55,991 nt of DNA. It comes from Burkholderia sp. Lineage in GTDB: Bacteria; Pseudomonadota; Gammaproteobacteria; Burkholderiales; Burkholderiaceae. The notes under the pieces were generated by a model, which made no database searches, was not told where the DNA came from, and saw only the letters and a list, made by a program, of their open reading frames with translations. A program made the position numbers and the translations under genes. This document shows, piece after piece, positions 9,400 to 17,250 of this stretch; position 1 is the first letter of the stretch; each line of letters opens with the position of its first letter. The stretch covers positions 1 to 55,991 of the forward strand of contig JASLEG010000093.1 in assembly GCA_030151225.1 (NCBI GenBank), in the 5' to 3' direction.

Positions 9400-10082
9400 G
9401 CCCGCCCCGCATCGGCGCGCTCGCCGCCGTGATCGGCGTGGCCAGCACCGGCGCGGCCGTGATCCGGGTGCCGGTGGCGGGCGGGCTGCCGGTGGGACTG
9501 ATCGCGTGCTTCGGCTCGCAGAAGGTCCGCGGCCACGGCATCCCCGAGGCGATCCTGTTCGGCAAGAGCTGCATGTCGCCGAAGGTGGCCGTGCTCGAAC
9601 CGCTGTCGTCGGGCATCGTGATCGGCAGCGGCAGCGCGTTCGGCTCGCTGATCGCGCAGTGCTTCCACCTGAGCGCGGCCGAGCGCAAGACGGCGCCGGT
9701 GGCCGCCGTGCTGCTGGCCGTGGAATTGCTGCTGTTCGAATGGCGGCCGCGCAGCTTCCTGCCGGTCGCGCTGGCCTGTGCCGTGGCCGGCTTCGCACGC
9801 GTGCCGTCGTTCGGCAGCGCGCCGCTGTTTCCGCTGACGACGGCCGCGCCGTCCACCGTCTCGCTCGCGATCTGCCGACTCGTGGCGGCGCGCCTGGCCG
9901 ACACCGGGCTCGAGCGCCGGCCGGTGAACGACGATCCGGTATCGCGCCGCCTGATCGGCATCGTGTCGCGCAGCGATCTGGTCAAGCCGGCGCAGCGCCA
10001 CGCGGACCAGGAGCAGCGCCACGAGCGTTTCCATGGCTGGCCGGCGCTTCGCCGCGCGCGCCGGCTTGCCGACGATCGCTGA
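9400..10082 (+). pseudogene. ClC-family chloride channel/antiporter with CBS domain, internally deleted
   Basis: The frame keeps clear ClC blocks: GHGIPEA, LFGKSCMSPKVAVLEPL, SSGIVIGSGSAFGSLIAQ, HLSAAERKTAPVAAVLLAVE and LFEWRPRSFLPVALACAVAGF, ending with a fragment of a C-terminal CBS domain (RRLIGIVSRSDLVKPAQRHA). Intact relatives have about 550-600 residues; this has under 230. The pieces lost include the filter motif GxEGP (GSGSAF replaces GSGGPFGAEGP...), the GxFxP filter motif, most C-terminal helices and the first CBS. There is no start region: homology begins abruptly about 45 bp after the MarR stop. The deletions all preserve the reading frame. It cannot form an ion pathway of the known kind. 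Confidence 0.8.
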
Positions 10083-10340
10083 ACCGGTCGTCCATCCCCA
10101 ATCCCTCGATGTCGCAATTTCGCGACAGAAATGATCGCCGAGATACCGTTTTTCCCCGTCGAAAGTCCGTTTCACCACGTTACGTGCGGATTTCACGTTT
10201 GCGACTTCGTATGTATCAGTGGTTCACAGTCTCCCGCCGAGTTTTTTGCGAAGATTCATTCCAACGCAGCGAGGAAAACGCGACGGGGCCACCGCCCAGA
10301 AGACCAGACGCCACCGGCCACGAAGCCGGGGCGCGACGGG

Positions 10341-10500
10341 GCGGCCAACAGGGGTAACGGGGTAGAAAATCGGGGAAGCAGTCGAACAATACGGGGAAGC
10401 GGTAATACGGGGCGCAGTAAGACGGGGTGGCGGAAGGTCAATAAAACCAATCAGAAAACAAGATTGAAAATCAATTGAATACGGGGAAGCAGCAGGACGT
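10341..10500 (+). repeat. Imperfect G-rich iterations (AATACGGGGAAGC-like)
   Basis: The element AATACGGGGAAGC occurs near 10389 and again near 10479, with partial copies between and before them (TAATACGGGGCGC, AAGACGGGG, GTAACGGGG, AATCGGGGAAGC). Spacing is irregular. It directly precedes the 7-nt satellite and may be an older, diverged part of the same expanding region. Confidence 0.5.
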
Positions 10501-10564
10501 TGAGGTGGTACTGAGCCGTTGAAGTGGCAGTACGAAGTGGTTGTTGCAGGAAGATGTTCCGGTT

Positions 10565-10753
10565 GGCAGCAGGCAGCAGGCAGCAGGTAGCAGGTAGCAG
10601 GTAGCACGCAACAGGCAGCAGGTAGCACGCAACAGGCAGCAGGTAGCACGCAACAGGCAACAGGCAACAGGCAACAGGCAACAGGCAACAGGCAACAGGC
10701 AGCAGGCAGCAGGCAGCAGGCAGCAGGCAACACGCATCAAGCAGCACGCAATA
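10565..10753 (+). repeat. 7-nt satellite array, about 24 clean units plus decayed ones
   Basis: Units of the form GGCAGCA, GGTAGCA, CGCAACA and GGCAACA follow one another without a gap from 10565 to about 10732, then decay (CGCATCA, AGCAGCA, CGCAATA). A higher-order 21-nt unit (GGTAGCA-CGCAACA-GGCAGCA) is repeated three times at 10600-10662, the last copy ending GGCAACA. Six GGCAACA and four GGCAGCA units then run in tandem. Such arrays change length by slippage. No gene or promoter was recognised that the array would switch. Confidence 0.9.
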
Positions 10754-10871
10754 CGTAACGCGCATCACACGCAGTACTCGCAGCACGACGTAACCGCAGC
10801 AGGCAGCAAATGCAACATGCAACACCAGATCGTCACGTCGGCAGCATCGGCGCACGACGATCCTCGCAAAA

Positions 10872-10897
10872 GCCGGCGCGCCCTCGTGCGCGCCGGC
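10872..10897 (-). terminator. Perfect 10-bp hairpin, terminator-like on the minus strand
   Basis: GCCGGCGCGC and its exact complement flank a 6-nt loop. On the minus strand the stem is followed by TTTTGCGAGG, so it resembles a weak intrinsic terminator in that direction. No minus-strand gene lies immediately upstream of it, so its role is unclear. Confidence 0.4.
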
Positions 10898-11157
10898 CTC
10901 TCCTTACAGCCGTCGCCGCAAGACCAGCGACCAGGCGGCACCCTCTCCCTGCTTCAGATTTCATGCCTGCTCACACGGGCAATTTCCGGGGAAACTTCTC
11001 GATACGTCTCGCAACGTTTGGGCACTCAACTTAACAAACTGTTGCGCACTCGTCGGAACGTGGCGGCTAACCTGTGATCTGACACTTTCGTAGTCACTGC
11101 CGGCGCGCGATCGATAACAGCGCCGGTTTGCCCAACGACCGCACAAGGAGAGATAAC

Positions 11158-11508
11158 GTGAAGAAACTGCTGCCGCTTATCGCACTGACCGTCGCCGCTT
11201 CCGCTTTCGCGCAACAGCAACCCCAGTGGAAGATCCAGAACGTCGGTCAGAGCCAGAAGCCCGCACCGCAGGTGGCTGCCTGCATCGCGAAGACCTGGGC
11301 CGACAAGTCCCAGCAATCGGTGATCTCGCAGGACGTGCTCGCCAACGATCAGGCCGTGGACGTGTACGTGCCGGGCCAGCAGCCGCCGAACGGTGCCGCC
11401 GCGATGGTGCGTCCGGCGCGTGCGCCCGGCGCCGCGACCTGGGTGGGCTTCCGCGCCGTGGGCGATGCCGCCAGCCCGGCCGTTGAAGATCTGAATTCCT
11501 GCCTGTAA
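11158..11508 (+). CDS. Small exported protein of unknown function
   Basis: A 116-residue protein with a clean Sec signal peptide (KKLLPLIALTVAASAFA, cleavage before QQQPQW). The mature part of about 97 residues has two cysteines (AACIAKTWA and the C-terminal NSCL) that could form a disulphide in the periplasm. The start is the GTG at 11158, preceded by a strong AAGGAGAG ribosome site; an upstream in-frame ATG would spoil the signal peptide. The middle (QQSVISQDVLANDQAVDVYVPG) resembles no family I can name. A strong hairpin terminator follows within 50 bp. Confidence 0.8.
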   Translation: MKKLLPLIALTVAASAFAQQQPQWKIQNVGQSQKPAPQVAACIAKTWADKSQQSVISQDVLANDQAVDVYVPGQQPPNGAAAMVRPARAPGAATWVGFRAVGDAASPAVEDLNSCL

Positions 11509-11555
11509 GCGCAGACGCCATTCCGCCGGGCACTCGCCCCGGCCGGTAGCGGCTC

Positions 11556-11581
11556 GAAGACCTCGCCCTGGCGAGGTCTTC
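11556..11581. terminator. Bidirectional intrinsic terminator
   Basis: GAAGACCTCGCC and its exact complement form a 12-bp stem with almost no loop, followed by GTCGTTT. It lies between the stop of the small exported-protein gene and the convergent stop of the LysR gene at 11587, so it can serve both. Confidence 0.75.
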
Positions 11582-11586
11582 GTCGT

Positions 11587-12501
11587 TTACGGACCCGCGC
11601 CGGTCAGGCCGGCGCGGCGCGCCGCATCGCGCAGGCAGTCGATCAGCATCGCCGCAGCCGGCGTGGGCGGGCTGTCGCGGCGCCGCACCACCTGGATCGA
11701 CAGCGCCGGAATCGGCTCGCGCACCGCCACCTGCACGAAGCGCTCGCGCGCGTGCGGCGTGTCGAGCAACTGCGCCGGCAAGGCCGCCACCAGATCCGTG
11801 TCCGCCATCATGGCCTGCGCCATGCCGAAGCTCGGGCATTCGACGATGCGCGTGGGCGCCGGCAGGCCGTTGGCGCTGAAGCAGTCGCACAGCATCTGCG
11901 ACGAGCTTTCCGGCGACGGATTGAGCAGCCATTCGGAATCGGACAGTTCGGCCAGCGAGCGCGCATGCGCGAGCGGATGGCCGCGACGCGTGGCGATCAC
12001 GAGCCGGCTCGTGTAGAGCGTGTCGTGATCGAATTCGGCGGCCAGCAGCTCGGGCACCACGATCGTGACCGCGAAATCGAGCGAGCCGTCGTGCAGCCGT
12101 GGCAGCGCCACGCCCGGGAAACCTTCCTGCAGGCTCACGCGGGTATGCGGAAAGCGGCGCCGAAACGCGCGATAGGCGCTCGGCAGGATCGACAGCGCGG
12201 CCGCCGGCGTGATGGCAGCCGCCACCGAACCGCGGGTGGCGCCGAGCGCCTGCTCGACGTCGTCACGCGCCCGCTGCATCTCGGCCACGATCAGCCGCGC
12301 GCGCACCAGCAGGCGCCGGCCGAACGCCGTCAGCTGCACGCCGCGCGCCGTGCGCACCACGAGCGATACGCCGAAGGTCTGCTCCAGCTCCTTCAGCGAT
12401 TTGGTCAGCGCGGCCGGCGACAGGTTCTGGCTGCGCGCCGCGGCGCGGATGCTGCCTTCGTCGGCCACCGCCACGAAGGCCTTCAACTGGTGATGTTTCA
12501 T
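11587..12501 (-). CDS. LysR-family regulator divergent from the amidohydrolase/transporter unit
   Basis: A 304-residue LysR protein: helix-turn-helix at residues 1-60 (MKHHQLKAFVAVADEGSIRA, then LSPAALTKSLKELEQ) and a sensor domain after residue 90. The N-terminal type resembles AbgR and TdcA regulators. In E. coli, AbgR is divergent from abgA/abgB (M20 amidohydrolase) and abgT (transporter). The same logic holds here: an M20 amidohydrolase and a transporter are read from the opposite side of a 140-bp gap. Start chosen at MKHHQLKAF; an upstream in-frame ATG adds nine residues. Confidence 0.92.
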   Translation of the reverse strand: MKHHQLKAFVAVADEGSIRAAARSQNLSPAALTKSLKELEQTFGVSLVVRTARGVQLTAFGRRLLVRARLIVAEMQRARDDVEQALGATRGSVAAAITPAAALSILPSAYRAFRRRFPHTRVSLQEGFPGVALPRLHDGSLDFAVTIVVPELLAAEFDHDTLYTSRLVIATRRGHPLAHARSLAELSDSEWLLNPSPESSSQMLCDCFSANGLPAPTRIVECPSFGMAQAMMADTDLVAALPAQLLDTPHARERFVQVAVREPIPALSIQVVRRRDSPPTPAAAMLIDCLRDAARRAGLTGAGP

Positions 12502-12641
12502 GTCGGATCGAGGGTTTTCCCGAGACAACCGGCAGTTGTCGTCGACGCAATTTATCAGCTTATGGTGGGCGGCCGAAATCCCTATGATCTATCTCGATCA
12601 TTCGATTTTTAGCCCAGTCGATTCACGCACCAGGAGCGTCC

Positions 12642-13823
12642 ATGCTTGCGCAATCCCGCGTCCTTCCCGGCATCGCCGACATCGCCCCCGACTTCGTCGA
12701 GATTCGCCACCGCCTCCACGCGCACCCCGAGCTGGCCTTCGAGGAAACCGTGACCAGCGAACTCGTGGCCGAACTGCTGGCGCAATGGGGTTACGAGGTG
12801 CATCGCGACATCGGCCGCACCGGCCTGGTGGGCGTGCTGCGCGCGGGCAGCGGACGGCGCACGCTGGGCCTGCGCGCGGACATGGACGCGCTGCCGATCC
12901 ACGAAGCCACCGGGCTGCCCTATGCGAGCCGTCGCGAGCGCACCATGCACGCCTGCGGCCACGACGGCCACACGGCGATCCTGCTGTGCGCGGCGCGCCA
13001 TCTGGCCGAGACGCGCCGCTTCTCGGGCACGCTGAACCTGATCTTCCAGCCGGCCGAGGAGAATTTCGGCGGGGCGAAGGCCATGATGGACGACGGCCTG
13101 TTCGAGCGCTTCCCCTGCGACGCGATCTTCGCGCTGCACAACATGCCCGGCCGCGCGGCCGGCGACATGGCGTTCCGTACCGGGCCCGCGATGGCATCGT
13201 GCGATCGCGTCACGATCGTGCTGCGCGGCGTGGGCGGCCACGGCGCGATGCCGCATCTCGCACGCGATCCGATGTCGGCGGCCGGCGCGATCACGGTGGC
13301 ACTGCAGACGATCGTGGCGCGCGAGATCGACGCGCAGCAGGCGGCCGTGATCACGGTGGGCAGCATCCGGGCCGGCGACACCTTCAACGTGGTGCCGGAA
13401 ACCGTGACCATGAAGCTCTCGGTGCGTGCGCTCGACGCCGCCGTGCGCGAGCGGCTCGAGGTGCGGATCGGCGAGCTCGTGCACGGTCACGCGAGCGCCT
13501 ACGGGATCCGCGCCGAGATCGACTACGACCGCGGCTATCCGGTGCTGGTCAATCACGCCGAGCCGACGCGCTTCGCGCTCGAGACGGCGCGCGCGCTGCT
13601 CGGCGAGGCCCGCGTCGAGGCGGAGCCGCCACCGCTGATGGGCAGCGAGGATTTCGCCTACATGCTCGAGGCGCGGCCCGGCTGCTATGCGCTGATCGGC
13701 AACGGCATCGGCAGCCGCGGCGGCTGCATGGTGCACAACCCCGGCTACGACTTCAACGACGAGATCCTGCCTGTCGCCGCGAGCTACTGGGTGCGCCTCG
13801 CCGAGGGCTGGCTCGCCGGCTGA
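12642..13823 (+). CDS. M20-family amidohydrolase (hippurate hydrolase / N-acyl amino acid amidase type)
   Basis: A 393-residue dimetal peptidase of the M20D group, which removes acyl or aryl groups from amino acids. Metal-site motifs are intact: RADMDALP, HACGHDGHT with Cys105 and His107, QPAEENFGGAKAMM with the catalytic Glu pair, and the late His in VHNPGYDFND. The dimerisation domain lies in the middle (GGHGAMPHLARDP). It is a cytosolic enzyme with no signal peptide. It is followed 96 bp later by an MFS symporter and controlled presumably by the divergent LysR, which together look like an uptake-and-hydrolysis unit for an N-acylated compound. The actual substrate cannot be read from the sequence. 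Confidence 0.92.
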   Translation: MLAQSRVLPGIADIAPDFVEIRHRLHAHPELAFEETVTSELVAELLAQWGYEVHRDIGRTGLVGVLRAGSGRRTLGLRADMDALPIHEATGLPYASRRERTMHACGHDGHTAILLCAARHLAETRRFSGTLNLIFQPAEENFGGAKAMMDDGLFERFPCDAIFALHNMPGRAAGDMAFRTGPAMASCDRVTIVLRGVGGHGAMPHLARDPMSAAGAITVALQTIVAREIDAQQAAVITVGSIRAGDTFNVVPETVTMKLSVRALDAAVRERLEVRIGELVHGHASAYGIRAEIDYDRGYPVLVNHAEPTRFALETARALLGEARVEAEPPPLMGSEDFAYMLEARPGCYALIGNGIGSRGGCMVHNPGYDFNDEILPVAASYWVRLAEGWLAG

Positions 13824-13919
13824 TGCCGACAGCGGGGCCGGTGCCCCTGCCACCGGCCCCCCTTGTCACGACGTCCCCTTCCCGCCCATTTCCCGTTTCC
13901 GCTCCCGTCCGAGGTGCAG

Positions 13920-15251
13920 ATGGAATCGATCACCACCGCCGCGGCGCTCGCCGCCACCCCGTCGCACCGCGGGCGCCGCCTGATCGCGGCCGCCGCCGTC
14001 GGCAACGCGCTCGAGTTCTACGACTTCACCGTCTACAGCTATTTCGCACTGCTGATCGGCAAGCTGTTCTTTCCGGTCGGATCCGCGTTCGGCGAACTGA
14101 TGCTGGCCGTGGCGAGCTTCGGCGTGGGCTTCGTCACGCGGCCACTCGGCGGCGTGATGATCGGCATGTACGCGGACCGCGCCGGGCGCCGCCGCGCGAT
14201 GATCCTCACCCTGCTGCTGATGGCGCTCGGCACCGCGATGATCGCGGCCGCGCCCACCTACGCGAGCATCGGCCTGGGCGCACCGGCGATTCTCGTGCTG
14301 GCGCGGCTGCTGCAGGGCTTCGCGTCGGGCGGCGAGGTGGGCGCGTCCACCACGCTGCTGATCGAGCAGGCACCGCAGCACCGGCGCGGCTTCTACGCGT
14401 CGTTCCAGTTCTCGAGCCAGGGGCTGGCCGCGCTCGCGGGCGCGCTCACGGGCGTGGTGCTGACGGCGGGGCTCACGCCGGCGCAACTCGAGGGCTGGGG
14501 CTGGCGCGTGCCGTTCGTGATCGGCACCCTGCTCGCACCGCTCGGCTACTGGCTGCGGCGCAACGTCGAGGAAGCGCAGCCGCCCACGGTGCCGGCGGAC
14601 GGCACACTGCCGGCCCCCGCTGCCGTCGCGCCGCCGCCGAGGCTGCCGCTGGCCGAGGTACTGCGCCACCATCGGCGGGCACTGCTCGGCGGCCTCGGCA
14701 TCACGATCGGCGGCACCGCCACCCACTACATCATCGTGTTCTACATGGCGATCTACGGCGTGCGCACGCTGCACCTGCCGGCCTGGATCGCGATGCTGGC
14801 CGGCTGCGTGGCCGGCGCGACGCTGATGCTGGTGGCACCGCTCGGCGGCGCGCTCGCCGATCGGGTGGGCCGCCTGCGCGTGGCGGGCTGGACGCGCGTG
14901 GTGCTCACGCTCGCGCTGTATCCGGCCTTCGTCGCGCTGAACCGCTGGCCCGGCGCCGGCTCGCTGCTCGGCTGCATCTTCGCGCTGACCTTCGTCCATG
15001 CGATCTCGTGCGGCGCCACCGCGCCGATGCTCGGCGAGCTGTTCCCGCGCGCGGTGCGCGCCACCGGCGGCGCGCTCGTCTACAGCGTGGGCGTGGCCGT
15101 GTTCGGCGGCTTCGCGCAATTCATCGTGACCTGGCTGATCGCCTTGACCGGCGACCCGACCGCGCCGGCCTGGTATTCGATCGTGTGCGGGCTGGCAAGC
15201 CTCGCGGCGCTGAAGATCATCGACGAGGGGGCGGGGAAGGTGCTGGATTGA
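13920..15251 (+). CDS. MFS metabolite:H+ symporter (MHS family)
   Basis: A 443-residue, twelve-helix major facilitator of the metabolite:proton symporter group. The hallmarks are GNALEFYDFTVYSYFA in helix 1, FGVGFVTRPLGG in helix 2 and the loop signature YADRAGRRRAM, with LLQGFASGGEVGAS in helix 4. Related proteins carry citrate, alpha-ketoglutarate, proline/betaine or shikimate. GAGG lies a few bases before the ATG at 13920, which is chosen over a GTG at 13863. It lies downstream of the M20 gene on the same strand, so it probably imports the amidase's substrate. Confidence 0.9.
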   Translation: MESITTAAALAATPSHRGRRLIAAAAVGNALEFYDFTVYSYFALLIGKLFFPVGSAFGELMLAVASFGVGFVTRPLGGVMIGMYADRAGRRRAMILTLLLMALGTAMIAAAPTYASIGLGAPAILVLARLLQGFASGGEVGASTTLLIEQAPQHRRGFYASFQFSSQGLAALAGALTGVVLTAGLTPAQLEGWGWRVPFVIGTLLAPLGYWLRRNVEEAQPPTVPADGTLPAPAAVAPPPRLPLAEVLRHHRRALLGGLGITIGGTATHYIIVFYMAIYGVRTLHLPAWIAMLAGCVAGATLMLVAPLGGALADRVGRLRVAGWTRVVLTLALYPAFVALNRWPGAGSLLGCIFALTFVHAISCGATAPMLGELFPRAVRATGGALVYSVGVAVFGGFAQFIVTWLIALTGDPTAPAWYSIVCGLASLAALKIIDEGAGKVLD

Positions 15252-15665
15252 CGGGGCGCGCTTGCGGGAATCGGCAACGCCGTCTCATTCGGACGGCTCG
15301 CCCCATGAGCGCTGATCGCGCGGCAAGGCGCCGGTGGCGCTCGATCGCCGCCAGCCGGTCGTCGGCATCGAGCGGGGCCGACGTACAGCACCGGATTCCT
15401 GCCGCCCGGCACCTGCGCCGATAGAAACAGGATGCCCTTGGCGCCCGCCGCGATCGCCTCGTCGCCGAGCACCCGACCGGACGGCGCGATCCGCAGATCG
15501 AACCAGTCGCGGCGCCAGTCACGGAAGAAGGATTCCAACACGGCCGGCGGCTCGTTTCGATACCAGAACAGCGCGCGGCGCAGCTCTCCGGACAGGTCGC
15601 TGGCGGCGCGGCTGAAATGGAAAAATGCTTCGAAGCTGGCCGTGCCGGCGGGGGTTTCACGCTGG
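15252..15665 (-). pseudogene. Remnant resembling a RES-domain toxin, frameshifted
   Basis: On the minus strand a frame reads FEAFFHFSRAASDLSGELR, DWFDLRIAPSGRVLGDEAI and AAGAKGILFLSAQVPGGRN followed by PVLYVGP. The late part resembles the RES family ('...ladalxaaGxxGilxPSaxxxgGxNlVLy'), whose members degrade NAD+ as toxins. At a G4 run (plus-strand 15374-15377) the frame shifts by one; the other frame then continues LDADDRLAAIERHRRL and ends inside the 3' end of the transporter gene. There is no credible start codon or partner antitoxin, and the 5' flank is C-rich low complexity. The family call is tentative; that this is decayed coding DNA is likely. Confidence 0.4.
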
Positions 15666-15831
15666 GTGGTCGAGGGGAGGCGCCTGACGAAAGGGTCGGA
15701 CTCCCTCCATCCCCTCCCACTCCCCCGCCAATCCCGCATTCCCCCCCGCCGCCGCCGGTTGCTCCCGCCGCGCCCCGAAACGATGGCATGATACGAACCT
15801 TGCGACATCCTTCATTCCCATCGCACCAAAC

Positions 15832-17133
15832 ATGTCGAATCTGATCGTCCACGGCGGCACGCCGCTCCGCGGTGAAATCACGCCGTCCGCCAACAAGAAC
15901 GCCGTCCTCCCGATCCTCTGCTCCACCCTGCTGACCGATCAGCCGCTGAAACTCGTCGGCGTGCCCGACATCACCGACGTGCGCAAGATCCTCGACATCT
16001 TCCGCACGCTCGGCAGCGACGTGCAGATGGATTTCGCCACGGGCGTGCTGGACCTGCACCACCGCGCCACCACCTTCGATCCGGCCGTGCATCGCCTGCC
16101 CGAGGAAATGCGCTCGTCGATCATGCTGGTGCCGCCGCTGCTCGCGCGCTTCGGCGTGGCGCGGCTCGAGAGCGACGTGAAGGGCTGCACGCTCGGCGTG
16201 CGCGAGATCGATCCGCACGTGGAGGTGTTCGAGCGCTTCGGCGCCACCATCGAGCGCACGCCCGATTCGCTGATCGTGCGCGCCACGGGCCCGCTCACGG
16301 CGAACGCCCACTGGCTCGACTACGCGTCGGTCACCACCACCGAGAATTTCGTGCTGTGCGCGACCGCCGCCGCCGGCGAATCCACGCTCGTCAATGCCGC
16401 GTCGGAGCCGCACGTGCAGGAGTTCTGCCGCTTCCTGACGATGCTCGGCGTGCCGATCGAGGGCATCGGCACCTCGCACGTGCGCGTGCAGGGCGGCCGC
16501 CGGCTCGGCGGCGGCGAGCACCGCTTCGCCGAGGATTTCCACGAGATCGCCACCTTCCTCGCGCTCGGCGCGATCACGGGCGGCGACATCGCGGTGCGCA
16601 ACAGCGAACCGGACATGTTCCCGCTGATCGACCGCACCTTCGCGAAGCTCGGCGTGCAGGTCACGCACGCGAACGGCTGGTCGCGCGCCACCCGCGACGG
16701 CGTGATGCGCGTGAAGAAACCGTTCACGCAGAACATCCTGACCAAGATCGAGGCCGCGCCGTGGCCGTACCTGCCGGTGGACCTGCTGCCGATCTTCATC
16801 GCGCTCGGCGTGAAGGCCGAGGGCAGCGTGATGTTCTGGAACAAGGTGTACGACGGCGCGATGGGCTGGACCGGCGAGCTGTCGAAGTTCGGCGCGCACG
16901 TGTTCCAGTCCGATCCGCATCGGCTGATCACGTTCGGCGGGCTGCCGCTCACGCCGGCCCGCGTCGAGAGCCCGTACATCATCCGCGTCGCGATCGCGCT
17001 GCTGATGGTGGCCGCCAGCATCGAGGGCCGTTCCGAGATCCTCAACGCGCAGCCGATCCGCCGCGCGCATCCGCGCTTCGTCGAAAACCTGCGCTCGGTC
17101 GGCGCGAACGTGGAGTGGACCGCCGGCGACTGA
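15832..17133 (+). CDS. MurA-like enolpyruvyl transferase, divergent paralogue
   Basis: A 433-residue EPSP-synthase-fold enzyme. MurA transfers enolpyruvate from PEP to UDP-N-acetylglucosamine in the first step of peptidoglycan synthesis. The sequence keeps SANKNAVLPILC (Lys22-Asn23 of E. coli MurA), MRSSIMLVPPLLARFG, and KGCTLGVREIDPHV with the catalytic Cys115 equivalent, plus the Asp in YLPVDLLPIF. It departs from MurA at ENRF (here WNKVYDGAMGW) and at the DLR triplet (here IIR). Canonical murA in this group sits by the histidine genes, which are absent here, so this is probably a second copy with a changed substrate or role. It lies alone, convergent with a porin. Confidence 0.85.
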   Translation: MSNLIVHGGTPLRGEITPSANKNAVLPILCSTLLTDQPLKLVGVPDITDVRKILDIFRTLGSDVQMDFATGVLDLHHRATTFDPAVHRLPEEMRSSIMLVPPLLARFGVARLESDVKGCTLGVREIDPHVEVFERFGATIERTPDSLIVRATGPLTANAHWLDYASVTTTENFVLCATAAAGESTLVNAASEPHVQEFCRFLTMLGVPIEGIGTSHVRVQGGRRLGGGEHRFAEDFHEIATFLALGAITGGDIAVRNSEPDMFPLIDRTFAKLGVQVTHANGWSRATRDGVMRVKKPFTQNILTKIEAAPWPYLPVDLLPIFIALGVKAEGSVMFWNKVYDGAMGWTGELSKFGAHVFQSDPHRLITFGGLPLTPARVESPYIIRVAIALLMVAASIEGRSEILNAQPIRRAHPRFVENLRSVGANVEWTAGD

Positions 17134-17250
17134 GCCCGGCCGTTCCTTCCCGGCCCCGAAACGCACGTCGCCCGGGCGGCCGTCGAGGCCGCGCCGGGCG
17201 ATGTGCTTGATGGCGACTTGGGCGCGAGCGCGAACGCGTCGCGCCGCCGA

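Larger units (their letters stand above)
10083..11157 (+). other. Gene-free stretch with repeats
   Basis: No convincing gene lies in this 1,075-bp region. It begins with about 170 bp of lower-GC DNA, then G-rich imperfect iterations, a long 7-nt satellite, a strong hairpin and finally the leader of the small exported-protein gene. Open frames over the satellite exist in all three minus-strand frames simply because a 7-nt unit gives the same heptapeptide in each frame. Confidence 0.65.

Noticed and set aside
10565..10753. CRISPR array
   Set aside because: The repeat unit is 7 nt and contiguous with no spacers.
10224..10855. Minus-strand cysteine/leucine-rich frames (LLPAACC repeats)
   Set aside because: Produced by the 7-nt satellite in all frames; no ribosome site or signal.
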